In this document: in pieces, positions 35,063 to 44,510 of the stretch
Position numbering within the stretch: the stretch's first letter is position 1
Layout of the letters: the number at the start of each line of letters is the position of its first letter
NCBI RefSeq assembly: GCF_036226765.1
Contig: NZ_CP109017.1
Location: 2,371,501-2,435,500, forward strand
Origin: Streptomyces sp. NBC_00670
Lineage (GTDB): Bacteria; Actinomycetota; Actinomycetes; Streptomycetales; Streptomycetaceae
Length of the DNA: 64,000 nt
Direction of reading: 5' to 3'
Translations under genes and position numbers: made by a program
The notes under the pieces: generated by a model
What the model saw: the letters and a program-made list of their open reading frames with translations, nothing else
Told to the model about the DNA's origin: nothing
Databases searched by the model: none

Positions 35063-38000
35063 CTACGGGAGCGCCGGTGGCTGCTTCGCCGGTGTTTCCT
35101 CCAGGGCCGCCAGGGCCAACCGGATCGCCTCGTCCAGCTGAGGGTCACGGCCCGCCGCATAGTCCTGCGGCGCCGTCACCACCTCCACGTCCGGGTCGAC
35201 GCCGTGGTTCTCCACGCCCCACCCGTACCCCTCCAACCAGAACGCGTACTTCGGCTGGGTCACCAACGTGCCGTCCACCAGGCGGTACTTGCTGTCGATG
35301 CCGATGACCCCGCCCCACGTCCGCGTCCCCACCACCGGCCCGATCCCGAGCGCCTTGATCGCCGCGTTCACGATGTCCCCGTCCGACCCGGAGAACTCGT
35401 TCGCGACGGCCACCACGGGCCCGCGCGGCGCGTCCTCCGGATAGCTGTACGGCCGCATCCCGCGCGGCAGATCCCACCCCACGATCCGCCGCGCCAGCTT
35501 CTCCACCACCAGCTGCGACGTGTGCCCGCCCCGGTTCTCCCGGACGTCCACGACGAGCCCCTCCCGCACGACCTCCACCCGCAGGTCCCGGTGGAGCTGC
35601 GCCCACCCGGAGCCGACCATGTCCGGCACGTGCAGATACCCGAGCCGCCCGCCGGACTTCTCGTGGACGTAGGCCCGCCGGTCGGCGACCCACGCGTGGT
35701 AGCGCAACGGCTCCTCGTCCTCCAGCGGCACCACGACCGCGTGCCGCAGGTCGCCGCCGCCCGCCGGGGACACCGTCAGCTCCACCGGTTTGCCCGCCGT
35801 GCCGACGAGCAGCGGCCCGGGCCCGGTCACGGGGTCGACGGGCCGCCCGCCGACGGCGACGATCGCGTCGCCCGCGCGCACGGCGACGCCCGGCGCGGCG
35901 AGCGGGGCGTGCGCGTCGGGGTCGGAGGTCTCCGAGGGCAGCACCCGGTCGATGCGCCAACTGCCGTCTTTGTGACGGGAGATGTCCGCACCGAGCAGCC
36001 CCTGCCGCCGGTCGGACCAGCCGCCCCAGGCCCCGCCGGGGGTGACGTAGGCGTGCGAGGTGCCCAGCTCCCCCTGGACCTCCCAGAGCAGGTCCACGAG
36101 GTCGTCGTGGGTGGCGAGCCGGTCCAGGACCGGCCGGTAACGGTCGAGCACGGCGGACCAGTCGGTGCCGCCGAGGTCGGGCCGCCAGAAGTTGTCGCGC
36201 ATGAGGCGGCCGGTCTCGTCGAACATCTGCCGCCACTCGGCGGCCGGGTCGACGGTCTGCCGGATGCGGGTGAGGTCGACGGAGATGTTGGTGTCGCTGT
36301 CCTCGTCGGCGGAGGCACGGCGGTCGCTGGGGACGACCTTGAGCCGGCTGTCGGTCCACAGCAGCACGCGTTTGCCGTCGCCGGTGACGGCATAGTGGTC
36401 GGCGTCCCCGGAGAGGTGTTCGACGCGCTGCTGGACGAGGTCGTAGCGCTCCAGGTCGGTCTTGGGGTCGGGGTCCTCGGGGGTGGCGCGCGAGGAGCCG
36501 AGGACGCCCTGGAGGGGGTGGCGCAGCCACAGCACCCCGTCCTTGGCGGCCCGCAGGGTGGAGTAGCGGGCGGCCTCGACGGGGAACGGCACGATCCGGT
36601 CGGCGAGTCCGTCGAGGTCGATACGGGTGCTGGGGGTGCCCTCGCTGTCGGGGGTCTCGTCCTTGTCGGGCGCGTCGAAGGGGCGGCCGTGCCGCTGCGG
36701 TCCGAAGGGGGACGGCGTGGTCGCGGCGAGCGTGATCAGATGCGGGCGTACGCCGCCGACGAACGCCAGGTCGAAGACGTGTTCGTCGTAGACCGGGTCG
36801 AAGGAGCGGGCCGAGAGGAACGCGAGGTGCTTGCCGTCGAGGGTGAAGGCGGGCGAGAAGTCGCGGAACCGCAGCGGGGTGGCCTCGGTCACCGACAGGT
36901 CGGCGGTGTTGGCGAGCTTGAGGTGGCGCAGCGGGCGCGCGCCGGGGTGGGACCAGGCGAGCCAGGCGGAGTCGGGCGAGAAGACCAGCCCGCTCGCCTC
37001 GCCGTCCTCGCTGCGGTCGACCTCGCGGACCTCGCCACTGTCCCGTTCGACGAGCAGGATCCGCCCGTCGTGCGAGGCGACGGCGGCCTTGCTGCCGTCG
37101 GGCGCCATGGCGAGCCCGAGGACCCGGCCGAGCTGTCCGGCGGCGAGCCGGCGCGGGGTGGCGCCGGGGGCGCTGCCGGTGGCGGGCGCGAACTCCAGCG
37201 CGTCCTCGCCCTCGGCGTCGGTGACCCACACCACCCACTCCTCGCCCTCGGAGCGGAAGGTGCGCGGCAGCCGGGCGCGTACGCCGTGCTCGTCGGCGAG
37301 CGCGCGGGCGGGGCCCGAGCGGTGGGTGACCCAGTGCACGGCCCCGCGTACGGCGACGGCGCTGCCGCGGCCGGTGTGGTCGGGGGCGGCGGCGCCGAAC
37401 CAGCGGGCGGCGCTGACGGGCTGGGGCTGGAGGTCGACGCGCTGCCCGCCGAGCCGGATGTCCAGGCGGCGCGGCTCGGCCCCGTCGAGGTCGTCCAGGA
37501 TCCACAGCTCACCGGCACAGGAGTAGACGACCCGCGTGCCGTCGGTGGCCGCGTGCCGCGCGTAGAAACCGTCGATCGGCGTGTGCCGGCGCAGGTCGGA
37601 GCCGTCGGCGAGGGAGGAGTAGAGGGCGCCGGTGCCCTCGTGGTCCGAGAGGAACGCGAGCCGGTCGGCCACCCACTGCGGGTACTCCAGGTTGCCGTCC
37701 AACTCCTCGTGCAGGCGCACGAATTCGCCGTCGCCCTCGCGGTCGATCCACAGCTTGCCCGCGGTGCCGCCGCGGTACCGCTTCCACCAGGCGGCCTCCC
37801 GGCCCATGGGCGCCGAGAGCAGCACGGTGTGCGGCCCGTACGCGACGTCGCCGACCGGGCCGTAGGGCAGGGTGGTGGCGGGGCCGCCGTCGAGCGGGAT
37901 CGCGCGGGCCCAGGTGCGGCGCAGCGAGGACTGGCCGTGGGTACTGAGCGCGAGCACCTCGCCGTCGGGGGTCCAGCCGCGGACCTGGGTTCTGGTGCCC

Positions 38001-38263
38001 CAGTACGTGAGGCGGGTCGTGGACCCGCCGTCCAGGGGCGCGAGGTGCACCTCGGGGGCGCCGTCGCGGGTGGAGGTCCAGGCGAGCCGGGTGCCGTCCG
38101 GGGAGATGCGGGGATGGTTCACGGGGACGTTGTCGGCGCTGACGCGCCAGGCGCGGCCACCGTCCAGGGGCGCGACCCAGACGTCGTCCTCGGCGGTGAA
38201 GGCGACCGTGTCGCCGTGCAGGTGCGGGAACCGGAGATACGCGGGCGATGCGGGCTGTGTCAC
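35063..38263 (-). CDS. Tricorn protease homologue (S41 family with PDZ)
   Basis: The 1066-residue protein starts at GTG 38263. Two N-terminal beta-propellers (about residues 1-650) contain WD/PD40-like repeats such as NHPRISPDGTRLAWTSTRDG and LSDHEGTGALYS. Then come a helical C1 region (about 680-770), a PDZ domain (about 770-850) and the S41 core with QGELGTSHAYVTPG (Ser-His pair), the nucleophile Ser in NEFSGSDGDIVNAAIK and the active-site Glu region WGVENHGVDPDVEV. It should degrade peptides released by the proteasome or other proteases. Domain order matches archaeal tricorn. No signal peptide. Confidence 0.93.
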   Translation of the reverse strand: MTQPASPAYLRFPHLHGDTVAFTAEDDVWVAPLDGGRAWRVSADNVPVNHPRISPDGTRLAWTSTRDGAPEVHLAPLDGGSTTRLTYWGTRTQVRGWTPDGEVLALSTHGQSSLRRTWARAIPLDGGPATTLPYGPVGDVAYGPHTVLLSAPMGREAAWWKRYRGGTAGKLWIDREGDGEFVRLHEELDGNLEYPQWVADRLAFLSDHEGTGALYSSLADGSDLRRHTPIDGFYARHAATDGTRVVYSCAGELWILDDLDGAEPRRLDIRLGGQRVDLQPQPVSAARWFGAAAPDHTGRGSAVAVRGAVHWVTHRSGPARALADEHGVRARLPRTFRSEGEEWVVWVTDAEGEDALEFAPATGSAPGATPRRLAAGQLGRVLGLAMAPDGSKAAVASHDGRILLVERDSGEVREVDRSEDGEASGLVFSPDSAWLAWSHPGARPLRHLKLANTADLSVTEATPLRFRDFSPAFTLDGKHLAFLSARSFDPVYDEHVFDLAFVGGVRPHLITLAATTPSPFGPQRHGRPFDAPDKDETPDSEGTPSTRIDLDGLADRIVPFPVEAARYSTLRAAKDGVLWLRHPLQGVLGSSRATPEDPDPKTDLERYDLVQQRVEHLSGDADHYAVTGDGKRVLLWTDSRLKVVPSDRRASADEDSDTNISVDLTRIRQTVDPAAEWRQMFDETGRLMRDNFWRPDLGGTDWSAVLDRYRPVLDRLATHDDLVDLLWEVQGELGTSHAYVTPGGAWGGWSDRRQGLLGADISRHKDGSWRIDRVLPSETSDPDAHAPLAAPGVAVRAGDAIVAVGGRPVDPVTGPGPLLVGTAGKPVELTVSPAGGGDLRHAVVVPLEDEEPLRYHAWVADRRAYVHEKSGGRLGYLHVPDMVGSGWAQLHRDLRVEVVREGLVVDVRENRGGHTSQLVVEKLARRIVGWDLPRGMRPYSYPEDAPRGPVVAVANEFSGSDGDIVNAAIKALGIGPVVGTRTWGGVIGIDSKYRLVDGTLVTQPKYAFWLEGYGWGVENHGVDPDVEVVTAPQDYAAGRDPQLDEAIRLALAALEETPAKQPPALP

Positions 38264-38309
38264 CAGCTCACCCTATGCACCGACCGGGCCGCGCGGACAG
38301 GGTTCCGGA

Positions 38310-38855
38310 TCACTTGCCCTCCACGGGCCAGCACGTGGGGTCGCCGTGGCACCAGATGGTGCGGGTGGCGGTGACCGTGACGGTGGGTCCGGGGCGGCCG
38401 GGGGTGTTCGGCCGGTAGGTGGCCGGCGGGGTGGGGGTCGCGCCCTCGCAGTCGCCGAGGCCGTCGACGCGGAAGACCTGCTTGCCGCCGACGGTGGCCC
38501 GCAGCTCGCCGCGCACGCATTTGCCGTCCACCGCACGCGTGACGCGGCCCTTGACGGTGACGTCCTTGCCGTCGTCCGTCCTGCCCTGGCAGTCGACGGC
38601 GGCGACGGTCGTGGCTTTCGCCGAGGGGGACTTGTTCGTGGCCGCCTTGTCCCCGTAGTCGGCGGTGCAGCTCAGCCAGCTCAGGTCGACGTGCCGTCGT
38701 TCCAGCTCGTGCGTCGCGGTCTGGTCGGTGGTGTACGCGACCGACACCCCGCCGAGAGCGCCGGGTTCGCAGGCGACCACGGCACCGACGGCGATCACGA
38801 CGAGACCGGCGACGGCGGCCACCCGGCCGCCCTTCGAGCGCGTCATTGCCCTCAT
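38310..38855 (-). CDS. Putative secreted lipoprotein, unknown function
   Basis: The 181-residue protein has a basic start (MRAMTRSKGGR), a hydrophobic segment and a possible lipobox VVAC near residue 29. The mature part holds cysteines in LSCTADYGDK, VDCQGR, KCVRGEL and DGLGDCEGA, and a Pro/Thr tail ending IWCHGDPTCWPVEG. Disulfides outside the cell are likely. No family is recognised. ATG 38846 is an alternative start. Confidence 0.7.
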   Translation of the reverse strand: MRAMTRSKGGRVAAVAGLVVIAVGAVVACEPGALGGVSVAYTTDQTATHELERRHVDLSWLSCTADYGDKAATNKSPSAKATTVAAVDCQGRTDDGKDVTVKGRVTRAVDGKCVRGELRATVGGKQVFRVDGLGDCEGATPTPPATYRPNTPGRPGPTVTVTATRTIWCHGDPTCWPVEGK

Positions 38856-38930
38856 GCGCGGCAGCCTGCCACCGCCTCCGGCGCGGCGGTAGGGCGCATA
38901 CGGCCACCCCGGCGGCGGAGGGCGCGCGCG

Positions 38931-39323
38931 TCAGGCGCGCAGCAGCAGCCACTCCTGCAACTCGACGACGTTGCCCTCGGGGTCCTTGAGGTGGGCCACG
39001 CGCATCCGGTCCGTCATGGGCGCCGGGCCGTGCAGCACGGTGGCGCCCCGTGAACCGATCTGTGCGCAGTAGGCGTCCAGGTCGTCGACCCGCAGCACCA
39101 CGAGGGAGCGGTGGCCGGTGGCCTCGTCGCCCAGTTCGTCCAGGACCTGCGCCATCATCGCCCGGTCCTGCAACGCGATGCCCGCCGAGCCGGTGGCCGG
39201 GCTGAACTTCTCGTACGGTCCGTCCGCCGCGCCCGACTGCGGCTTGAGGCCGAGGACGTCCGCGTAGAAGCGGTAGCAGGCGGCGAAGTCGGTGACGAGC
39301 AGCCGGACTTGGGCGAGTTCCAT
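38931..39323 (-). CDS. VOC (glyoxalase/bleomycin-resistance fold) family protein
   Basis: The 130-residue protein begins at ATG 39323 after GGGGGAC: ELAQVRLLVTDFAACYRFYA, then DVLGLKP, and ends VAHLKDPEGNVVELQEWL, with a candidate metal-ligand Glu in VVELQEW. VOC proteins range from lactoylglutathione lyase to drug-binding and dioxygenase roles; the substrate is not deducible. It is 22 bp downstream of rsmE. Confidence 0.85.
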   Translation of the reverse strand: MELAQVRLLVTDFAACYRFYADVLGLKPQSGAADGPYEKFSPATGSAGIALQDRAMMAQVLDELGDEATGHRSLVVLRVDDLDAYCAQIGSRGATVLHGPAPMTDRMRVAHLKDPEGNVVELQEWLLLRA

Positions 39324-39345
39324 GGACGAGGTCCCCCGAGGACTT

Positions 39346-40095
39346 CTACGACCAGCGGCCGGTGCGGCCGAGGAGCAGGGCGGCGGCCGCCGTGCCGGCG
39401 GTCGAGGTGCGCAACACGCTACGGCCCAGCACGTACGCCTTCGCACCCGCCTCCCGGAACAGCGCCAACTCGTCGGTGGCGACGCCGCCTTCGGGGCCGA
39501 CGACCAGCACGATCTCGCCGGCGGCGGGGAGTTCGGCGGTGGCGAGCGGGGTGCTGCCGTACTCGAAGTCGGAGTGCAGTACGGCGGCGAGGTCGGCTTT
39601 GGCCAGAAGTGCGGCAACCTGTCTGGTCGTCGCCGCGTCCGCGACCTCCGGGAAGCGGACCCGGCGGGACTGTTTGCCGGCCTCGCGCGCGGTGGCCCGC
39701 CACTTGGCGAGCGCCTTCAGGCCCCGTTCGCCCTTCCACTGGGTGATGCAGCGGGCCGCCTGCCAGGGCACGATCGTGTCGACGCCGACCTCGGTCATGG
39801 TCTCCACGGCGAGTTCGCCCCGGTCGCCCTTGGGCAGCGCCTGGACGACGGTGATGCGGGGCTGCTCCGCCGGCTCCTCGCGCACGTGTGCCAGGCCGGT
39901 GACGACGAGGCGGTCCTTGCCCTCGGCGGCCTTGACGACGCCCTCGGCCCAGCGGCCCCGCCCGTCGGTGAGGACGACGTCCTCGCCGGGCCGCAGCCGC
40001 TTCACCGAGACGGCGTGCCGTCCCTCGGGGCCGTCCAGTACGAACTCGGGTTCCGTGTCGCGCAGTTCGTCCACGACGAACACCGGTGCCGTCAT
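39346..40095 (-). CDS. rsmE: 16S rRNA m3U1498 methyltransferase
   Basis: The 249-residue protein has an N-terminal PUA-like region (GPEGRHAVSVKRLRPGEDVV) and a C-terminal SPOUT knot: ERGLKALAKWRATAREAGKQ, RVRFPEV, then LVVGPEGGVATDELALFREA and GRSVLRTSTAGTAAAALL. It methylates U1498 of 16S rRNA with SAM. The start overlaps the upstream gene's stop (ATGA). Confidence 0.94.
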   Translation of the reverse strand: MTAPVFVVDELRDTEPEFVLDGPEGRHAVSVKRLRPGEDVVLTDGRGRWAEGVVKAAEGKDRLVVTGLAHVREEPAEQPRITVVQALPKGDRGELAVETMTEVGVDTIVPWQAARCITQWKGERGLKALAKWRATAREAGKQSRRVRFPEVADAATTRQVAALLAKADLAAVLHSDFEYGSTPLATAELPAAGEIVLVVGPEGGVATDELALFREAGAKAYVLGRSVLRTSTAGTAAAALLLGRTGRWS

Positions 40096-41177
40096 CGGGC
40101 CGTGCCTCCCGCCGGGTGGGACGGCAGGGTGGCCGCCGCCGCGTCGAGTTCCGCCGCCAGCAGTTCGACGAGCTGTCCGGCGGGCAGCGCGCGGGCCAGC
40201 CGGTGGCCCTGGCCCGCCCACAGCGCCATGCCCTGCGGGTCGCCCGCCGCGGCGGCGGCGCGGCGCAGCGGGGCGGTGAGGTGGTGGACCTCGGGGTAGG
40301 CGGCGGGCGCGTAGCGGCCGTGCTCCCGCAGGAACCGGTTGACGAGGGCGCGCGCGGGTCTGCCGGAGAAGGCGCGGGTCTGCTCGGTGCGGACGTAGAG
40401 GGGGTCGGTCAGCGCCTGTTTGTGCAGGGGGTGGGCGCCGGACTCGTCGGTGGCGAGGAAGGCGGTGCCGAGCTGGGCCGCGCTGGCGCCGGCGGCGAGG
40501 ACGGCGGCGATCTGGCTGCCGCGCATCAGGCCGCCGGCGGCCAGGACGGGCAGGGCTACGGTCTCGCGGACCCGGGCGAGCAGGGCGAGCAGTCCGATGC
40601 CGGTGCCGTCGTTCTCGGCGAGGTCTCGGTGGGTGCCCTGGTGGCCGCCGGCCTCGGTGCCCTGGGCGATCACGCCGTCGGCGCCGCACTCCTGGACGGC
40701 GAGGGCCTCCTCGGCGGTGGTGGCGGTGGCCAGCACGAAGGTGCCGGCGCGGTGCAGGGCGTCGACGGTGTCGCGGGTGGGGGCGCCGAAGTGGAAGGAG
40801 ACGACGGGGACGGGGTTGTCGAGGAGGACGGCGAGCTTGGCCTCGTAGCCGTCGTCGCGGCCGCTGTCGCGGTCGCCGAGTTCCGTCTCGTACCAGGCGG
40901 CCTCGCCGGCGAGCTGGTGGGCGTAGACCTCGACGGCGGCGGGGTCGCCGTGTTCGGGCTGCGGGAGGAAGAGGTTCACGCCGAAGGGGCGGGCCGTGAG
41001 GCCGCGGATCTGCTTGATCTCCTGGTAGAGGCCGTCGGCGGTCTTGTAGCCGGCGGCGAGGAAACCGAGGCCACCGGCGTCGCTGACGGCGGCGGCCAGC
41101 CGCGGGACCGATACGCCGCCGGCCATGGGGGCCTGCACGATCGGGTGCGGGAACAGATCGGTCAGCGGGGAGGACAT
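40092..41177 (-). CDS. Nitronate monooxygenase-like flavoprotein
   Basis: The 361-residue FMN TIM barrel has PIVQAPMAGGVSVPRLAAAV, GGLGFLAAGYKTADGLYQEI, VVSFHFGAPTRD, DGVIAQGTEAGGHQGTH and PVLAAGGLMRGSQIAAVLAA. GTEAGGH with its His is the active-site segment of class I enzymes, which oxidise alkyl nitronates such as propionate 3-nitronate. Other enzymes of this fold, such as enoyl reductase FabK, are possible. Upstream of rsmE in an overlapping operon. Confidence 0.88.
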   Translation of the reverse strand: MSSPLTDLFPHPIVQAPMAGGVSVPRLAAAVSDAGGLGFLAAGYKTADGLYQEIKQIRGLTARPFGVNLFLPQPEHGDPAAVEVYAHQLAGEAAWYETELGDRDSGRDDGYEAKLAVLLDNPVPVVSFHFGAPTRDTVDALHRAGTFVLATATTAEEALAVQECGADGVIAQGTEAGGHQGTHRDLAENDGTGIGLLALLARVRETVALPVLAAGGLMRGSQIAAVLAAGASAAQLGTAFLATDESGAHPLHKQALTDPLYVRTEQTRAFSGRPARALVNRFLREHGRYAPAAYPEVHHLTAPLRRAAAAAGDPQGMALWAGQGHRLARALPAGQLVELLAAELDAAAATLPSHPAGGTAR

Positions 41178-41227
41178 GCCCGCATGGTGCCACGTCCCCC
41201 TGACAAGTCCGAATCGACGGTTCCGCA

Positions 41228-41335
41228 GGGTTTTCCCGCCCCCGCCGCCCCGCGCCCCTCAAGGGGCGCGGGGAACTGCGCGAGCAACCACGACCCGCCC
41301 GCACCCGTCAACGCACCCCGCCCACCCGAGCTCTC
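41228..41335. repeat. Composite intergenic repeat, copy 4
   Basis: TTTTCCCGCCCCCGCCGCCC is followed by a hairpin GCGCCCCT-CA-AGGGGCGC (41252-41269). GGGGAACTGCGCGAGCAACC comes next, continuing into CCACCCGAGCTCTCCC near 41330, the same order of modules as in 34921-34994. The hairpin can terminate the convergent-side transcript of dnaJ. Confidence 0.8.
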
Positions 41336-41382
41336 CCGCGCCCCCGCGCGCACCCGGCGGCGGTGCGGACAACCCCCGGCCG

Positions 41383-42519
41383 CTAGCGGCCGTTGAACGC
41401 GTCCTTCAGGCGCGAGAACAATCCCTGCTGCCCCGGCTGGAACTGCCCCGTCGGCCGTTCCTCGCCCCGCAGCTTCGCCAGCTCCCGCAACAACCGCTCC
41501 TGCTCGGGATCGAGCTTCCCCGGCGTCTGCACCTCGACATGCACGACGAGATCCCCACGCCCCCCACCGCGCAGGTGGGTGACCCCCCGCCCGTGCAGCG
41601 GGATCGACTGCCCGGACTGCGTGCCGGGCCGGATGTCGACCTCCTCAAGACCGTCCAGCGTCTCCAGCGGCACCTTCGTGCCGAGCGCCGCGGCCGTCAT
41701 CGGGATCGTCACCGTGCAGTGCAGATCGTCCCCACGCCGCTGGAACATGGAGTGCGCGGTCTCGTGGATCTCCACGTAGAGGTCACCGGCGGGCCCGCCG
41801 CCCGGCCCGACCTCGCCCTCCCCCGCGAGCTGGATCCGCGTGCCGTTGTCGACACCGGCGGGGATCTTCACCGTCAGCGTGCGCCGGGACCGGATCCGCC
41901 CGTCGCCCGCGCACTCCGGGCACGGGGTGGGCACGACCGTGCCGAAGCCCTGGCACTGGGGGCAGGGCCGGGAGGTCATGACCTGGCCGAGGAAGGACCG
42001 CGTGACCTGCGAGACCTCGCCGCGCCCGCGGCACATGTCGCAGGTCTGCGCGGAGGTGCCGGGCGCGGCGCCCTCGCCGTTGCAGGTCGTGCAGACGACC
42101 GCCGTGTCGACCTGGATGTCCTTCGTCGTGCCGAAGGCCGCCTCGTCGAGCTCGACGTCGATGCGGATCATCGCGTCCTGGCCGCGGCGGGTGCGCGAGC
42201 GCGGCCCGCGCTGCGACGCCGTGCCGAAGAACGCGTCCATGATGTCGGAGAAGTTGCCGAAGCCGCCGGCGCCGAAGCCGCCCGCACCGCCCCCGCCGCT
42301 CTGCGAGAGGGGGTCGCCGCCGAGGTCGTAGACCTGCTTCTTCTGCGGGTCCGACAACACCTCGTAGGCGGCGTTGATCTCCTTGAAGCGCTCCTGCGTC
42401 TTGGGATCGGGGTTGACGTCCGGATGCAGCTCGCGGGCGAGCCGCCGGAAGGCCTTCTTGATCTCATCCTGCGACGCGTCGCGGCGCACGCCGAGTACGG
42501 CGTAGTAGTCCGTGGCCAC
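41383..42519 (-). CDS. dnaJ: Chaperone protein DnaJ (DnaJ2)
   Basis: The 378-residue protein starts at GTG 42519. The J domain has YYAVLGVRRDASQDEIKKAF with HPD in ELHPDVNPD, then a Gly/Phe region (GGGGAGGFGAGGFG). Four zinc motifs follow (CTTCNGEG, CDMCRGRG, CPQCQGFG, CPECAGDG), then the C-terminal substrate domain. It stimulates DnaK. It follows hrcA with one base between, so it belongs to the HrcA/CIRCE heat-shock operon. Confidence 0.96.
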   Translation of the reverse strand: MATDYYAVLGVRRDASQDEIKKAFRRLARELHPDVNPDPKTQERFKEINAAYEVLSDPQKKQVYDLGGDPLSQSGGGGAGGFGAGGFGNFSDIMDAFFGTASQRGPRSRTRRGQDAMIRIDVELDEAAFGTTKDIQVDTAVVCTTCNGEGAAPGTSAQTCDMCRGRGEVSQVTRSFLGQVMTSRPCPQCQGFGTVVPTPCPECAGDGRIRSRRTLTVKIPAGVDNGTRIQLAGEGEVGPGGGPAGDLYVEIHETAHSMFQRRGDDLHCTVTIPMTAAALGTKVPLETLDGLEEVDIRPGTQSGQSIPLHGRGVTHLRGGGRGDLVVHVEVQTPGKLDPEQERLLRELAKLRGEERPTGQFQPGQQGLFSRLKDAFNGR

Positions 42520-42520
42520 C

Positions 42521-43540
42521 TTAAGACTCCGCCAGGATCTGTCCGACGTACCGTGCCACCGCTCGTACCGCTCCCATCGTTCCCGGGTAATCCATGCGGG
42601 TCGGTCCGACCACGCCGAGTTTGGCTACTGCCTCGCCGCCCGAACCGTAGCCGACGGAGACGACGGACGTGGAGTTGAGTCCCTCGTGGGCGTTCTCGTG
42701 ACCGATACGCACGGTCATGGCCGAATCCTTCGCCTCGCCCAGCAACTTGAGGAGCACGACCTGCTCCTCCAGCGCCTCCAGGACGGGCCGGATGGTGAGA
42801 GGGAAGTCATGTCCGAAGCGGGTGAGATTGGCGGTGCCGCCGATCATCAGCCGTTCCTCGGTCTCCTCGACGAGCGTCTCCAGGAGCGTGGAGAGGACCG
42901 TGGAGACCGTCGCGCGGTCCTCCGGTTCCTCGAACGCCTCCGGCAGGTCCTGGACGAGCGGCGGCACGTCCGCGAAGCGGCGCCCCGCGACCCTGCTGTT
43001 CAGCCGTGCCCGCAGATCCGCGAGCGCGGCCTCGCCGAACGGCGCCGGGCAGTCGACCATGCGCTGTTCGACCCGCCCGGTGTCCGTGATCAGCACCAGC
43101 ATCACCCGCGCGGGGGCGAGCGACAGCAGCTCCACGTGCCGCACGGTCGAACGGGTCAGCGACGGGTACTGCACGACCGCCACCTGCCGGGTGAGCTGCG
43201 CGAGCAGCCGCACCGTACGGGCGACGACGTCGTCCAGGTCGACGGCGCCGTCGAGGAAGTTCTGGATCGCCCGCCGCTCGGGCGCCGTCATCGGTTTGAC
43301 GCCTGCCAGCTTGTCGACGAAGAGGCGGTAGCCCTTGTCCGTGGGGATGCGCCCGGCGCTGGTGTGCGGCTGCGCGATGTAGCCCTCGTCCTCGAGGGCC
43401 GCCATGTCGTTGCGCACGGTGGCCGGGGAGACGCCCAGGGAGTGCCGTTCGGTGAGCGCCTTGGAACCGACCGGCTCCTCGGTGCCCACGTAGTCCTGGA
43501 CGATGGCGCGCAGCACTTCGAGCCTGCGTTCACTGAGCAT
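42521..43540 (-). CDS. hrcA: Heat-inducible transcription repressor HrcA
   Basis: The 339-residue protein starts at ATG 43540 ([20 protein letters not shown]). The N-terminal winged helix is [49 protein letters not shown]. The GAF-like dimer domain follows, with [14 protein letters not shown] C-terminal motif [20 protein letters not shown]. It represses genes with CIRCE elements; one lies at 43582-43608 just upstream, so it is autoregulated. Confidence 0.96.
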   Translation of the reverse strand: MLSERRLEVLRAIVQDYVGTEEPVGSKALTERHSLGVSPATVRNDMAALEDEGYIAQPHTSAGRIPTDKGYRLFVDKLAGVKPMTAPERRAIQNFLDGAVDLDDVVARTVRLLAQLTRQVAVVQYPSLTRSTVRHVELLSLAPARVMLVLITDTGRVEQRMVDCPAPFGEAALADLRARLNSRVAGRRFADVPPLVQDLPEAFEEPEDRATVSTVLSTLLETLVEETEERLMIGGTANLTRFGHDFPLTIRPVLEALEEQVVLLKLLGEAKDSAMTVRIGHENAHEGLNSTSVVSVGYGSGGEAVAKLGVVGPTRMDYPGTMGAVRAVARYVGQILAES

Positions 43541-43581
43541 CCGCGCACACCTCCAGAAGGCCGTCTCCTCGGCGACTGCGT

Positions 43582-43608
43582 CTGGCACTCCATGTGCGCG
43601 AGTGCCAG
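43582..43608 (-). promoter_or_regulatory. CIRCE element (HrcA operator)
   Basis: CTGGCACTC-N9-GAGTGCCAG is a perfect 27-bp inverted repeat, compared with the consensus TTAGCACTC-N9-GAGTGCTAA. The core GCACTC/GAGTGC is kept; the outer TTA/TAA is replaced by CTG/CAG. It lies 42 bp upstream of hrcA and about 100 bp from the divergent hydrolase gene. Confidence 0.9.
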
Positions 43609-43705
43609 CATCCCCGGTCCAGTGTACGGCCGGGGGGTACGGCCCGGGCAAGGGCGGGGCCTGCGACGTCGTGCCGCGGGGCGTTGTCGCCGTTAGCGTC
43701 CCGGT

Positions 43706-44479
43706 ATGAGCGTGCTGTGGGAGGACTGCGAAACGGCGGCGGGCTGGGAGCGGGTGACGGCCCGGGCCGGACGGTGCCGGCTGCCGCGGTGGGACTGCAC
43801 GGCCGGACTCGTCGTCGGCGAGGGCGCGGCGCTGCTGGTGGACGCGGGGTCGAGCGTGGCGGAGGGCGGACGGCTGCGCGCGGAGGCCGAGGGGCTGCTG
43901 GGCGGGGGCGCGGGCACGGGGCGCGTGCGCCGTGTGACGCATCTCGCGCTGACCCACCCGCACTTCGACCATGTCTTCGGCGCGGCGGCGTTCCCGGACG
44001 CGGAGGTGTTCGGCGCGGTCGGCGTCGACTCGGCGTACACGCCGCGCGGGCGGGAGGAGCTGCGCGCGGACGCCGTACGCAACGGGCTGGCGGAGGAGGC
44101 GGCGGCCGAGGCGGCGGAGCTGCTGGCCCCGCCCCGCCACCACGTCACCGGCGAGTGGACCCTCGACCTGGGCGGCGGGCTCACCGTGCTGCTGGCCAAC
44201 GTGGGCCCCGGCCACACCGCGCACGACCTCGCGGTACTGGTCCCCGCGACGACCTCCTCCCCGGAGGTGGTCTTCTGCGGCGACCTGGTCGAGGAGTCCG
44301 GCGAGCCGCAGGCGGGACCCGACGCCGTGCCCGCGCACTGGCCGGCCGCGCTCGACCGGCTGCTGGACCTCGGCGGCGAGGACGCGGTGTACGTGCCCGG
44401 TCACGGGGCGCTCGTCAACGCGCGGTTCGTCCGGGCACAACGGGACGCGCTGGCACGGCGCTTCGGCGTGTCGCCGTGA
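43706..44479 (+). CDS. Metallo-beta-lactamase fold hydrolase
   Basis: The 257-residue protein has ALLVDAGSS, the zinc motif [20 protein letters not shown] (H-x-H-x-D-H), [25 protein letters not shown] and YVPGHGALV. The family covers glyoxalase II, lactonases and others; the substrate is not deducible. It is divergent from hrcA, sharing a 165-bp region containing CIRCE, so heat control is conceivable. Confidence 0.88.
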   Translation: MSVLWEDCETAAGWERVTARAGRCRLPRWDCTAGLVVGEGAALLVDAGSSVAEGGRLRAEAEGLLGGGAGTGRVRRVTHLALTHPHFDHVFGAAAFPDAEVFGAVGVDSAYTPRGREELRADAVRNGLAEEAAAEAAELLAPPRHHVTGEWTLDLGGGLTVLLANVGPGHTAHDLAVLVPATTSSPEVVFCGDLVEESGEPQAGPDAVPAHWPAALDRLLDLGGEDAVYVPGHGALVNARFVRAQRDALARRFGVSP

Positions 44480-44510
44480 CCGGCGGGGAGCTTTCCCTAT
44501 CGTCGGTCGA

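Noticed and set aside
35204..38374. A long plus-strand open frame antisense to the tricorn protease gene
   Set aside because: Composition is typical of an antisense GC frame; the minus strand encodes clear propeller, PDZ and S41 motifs.
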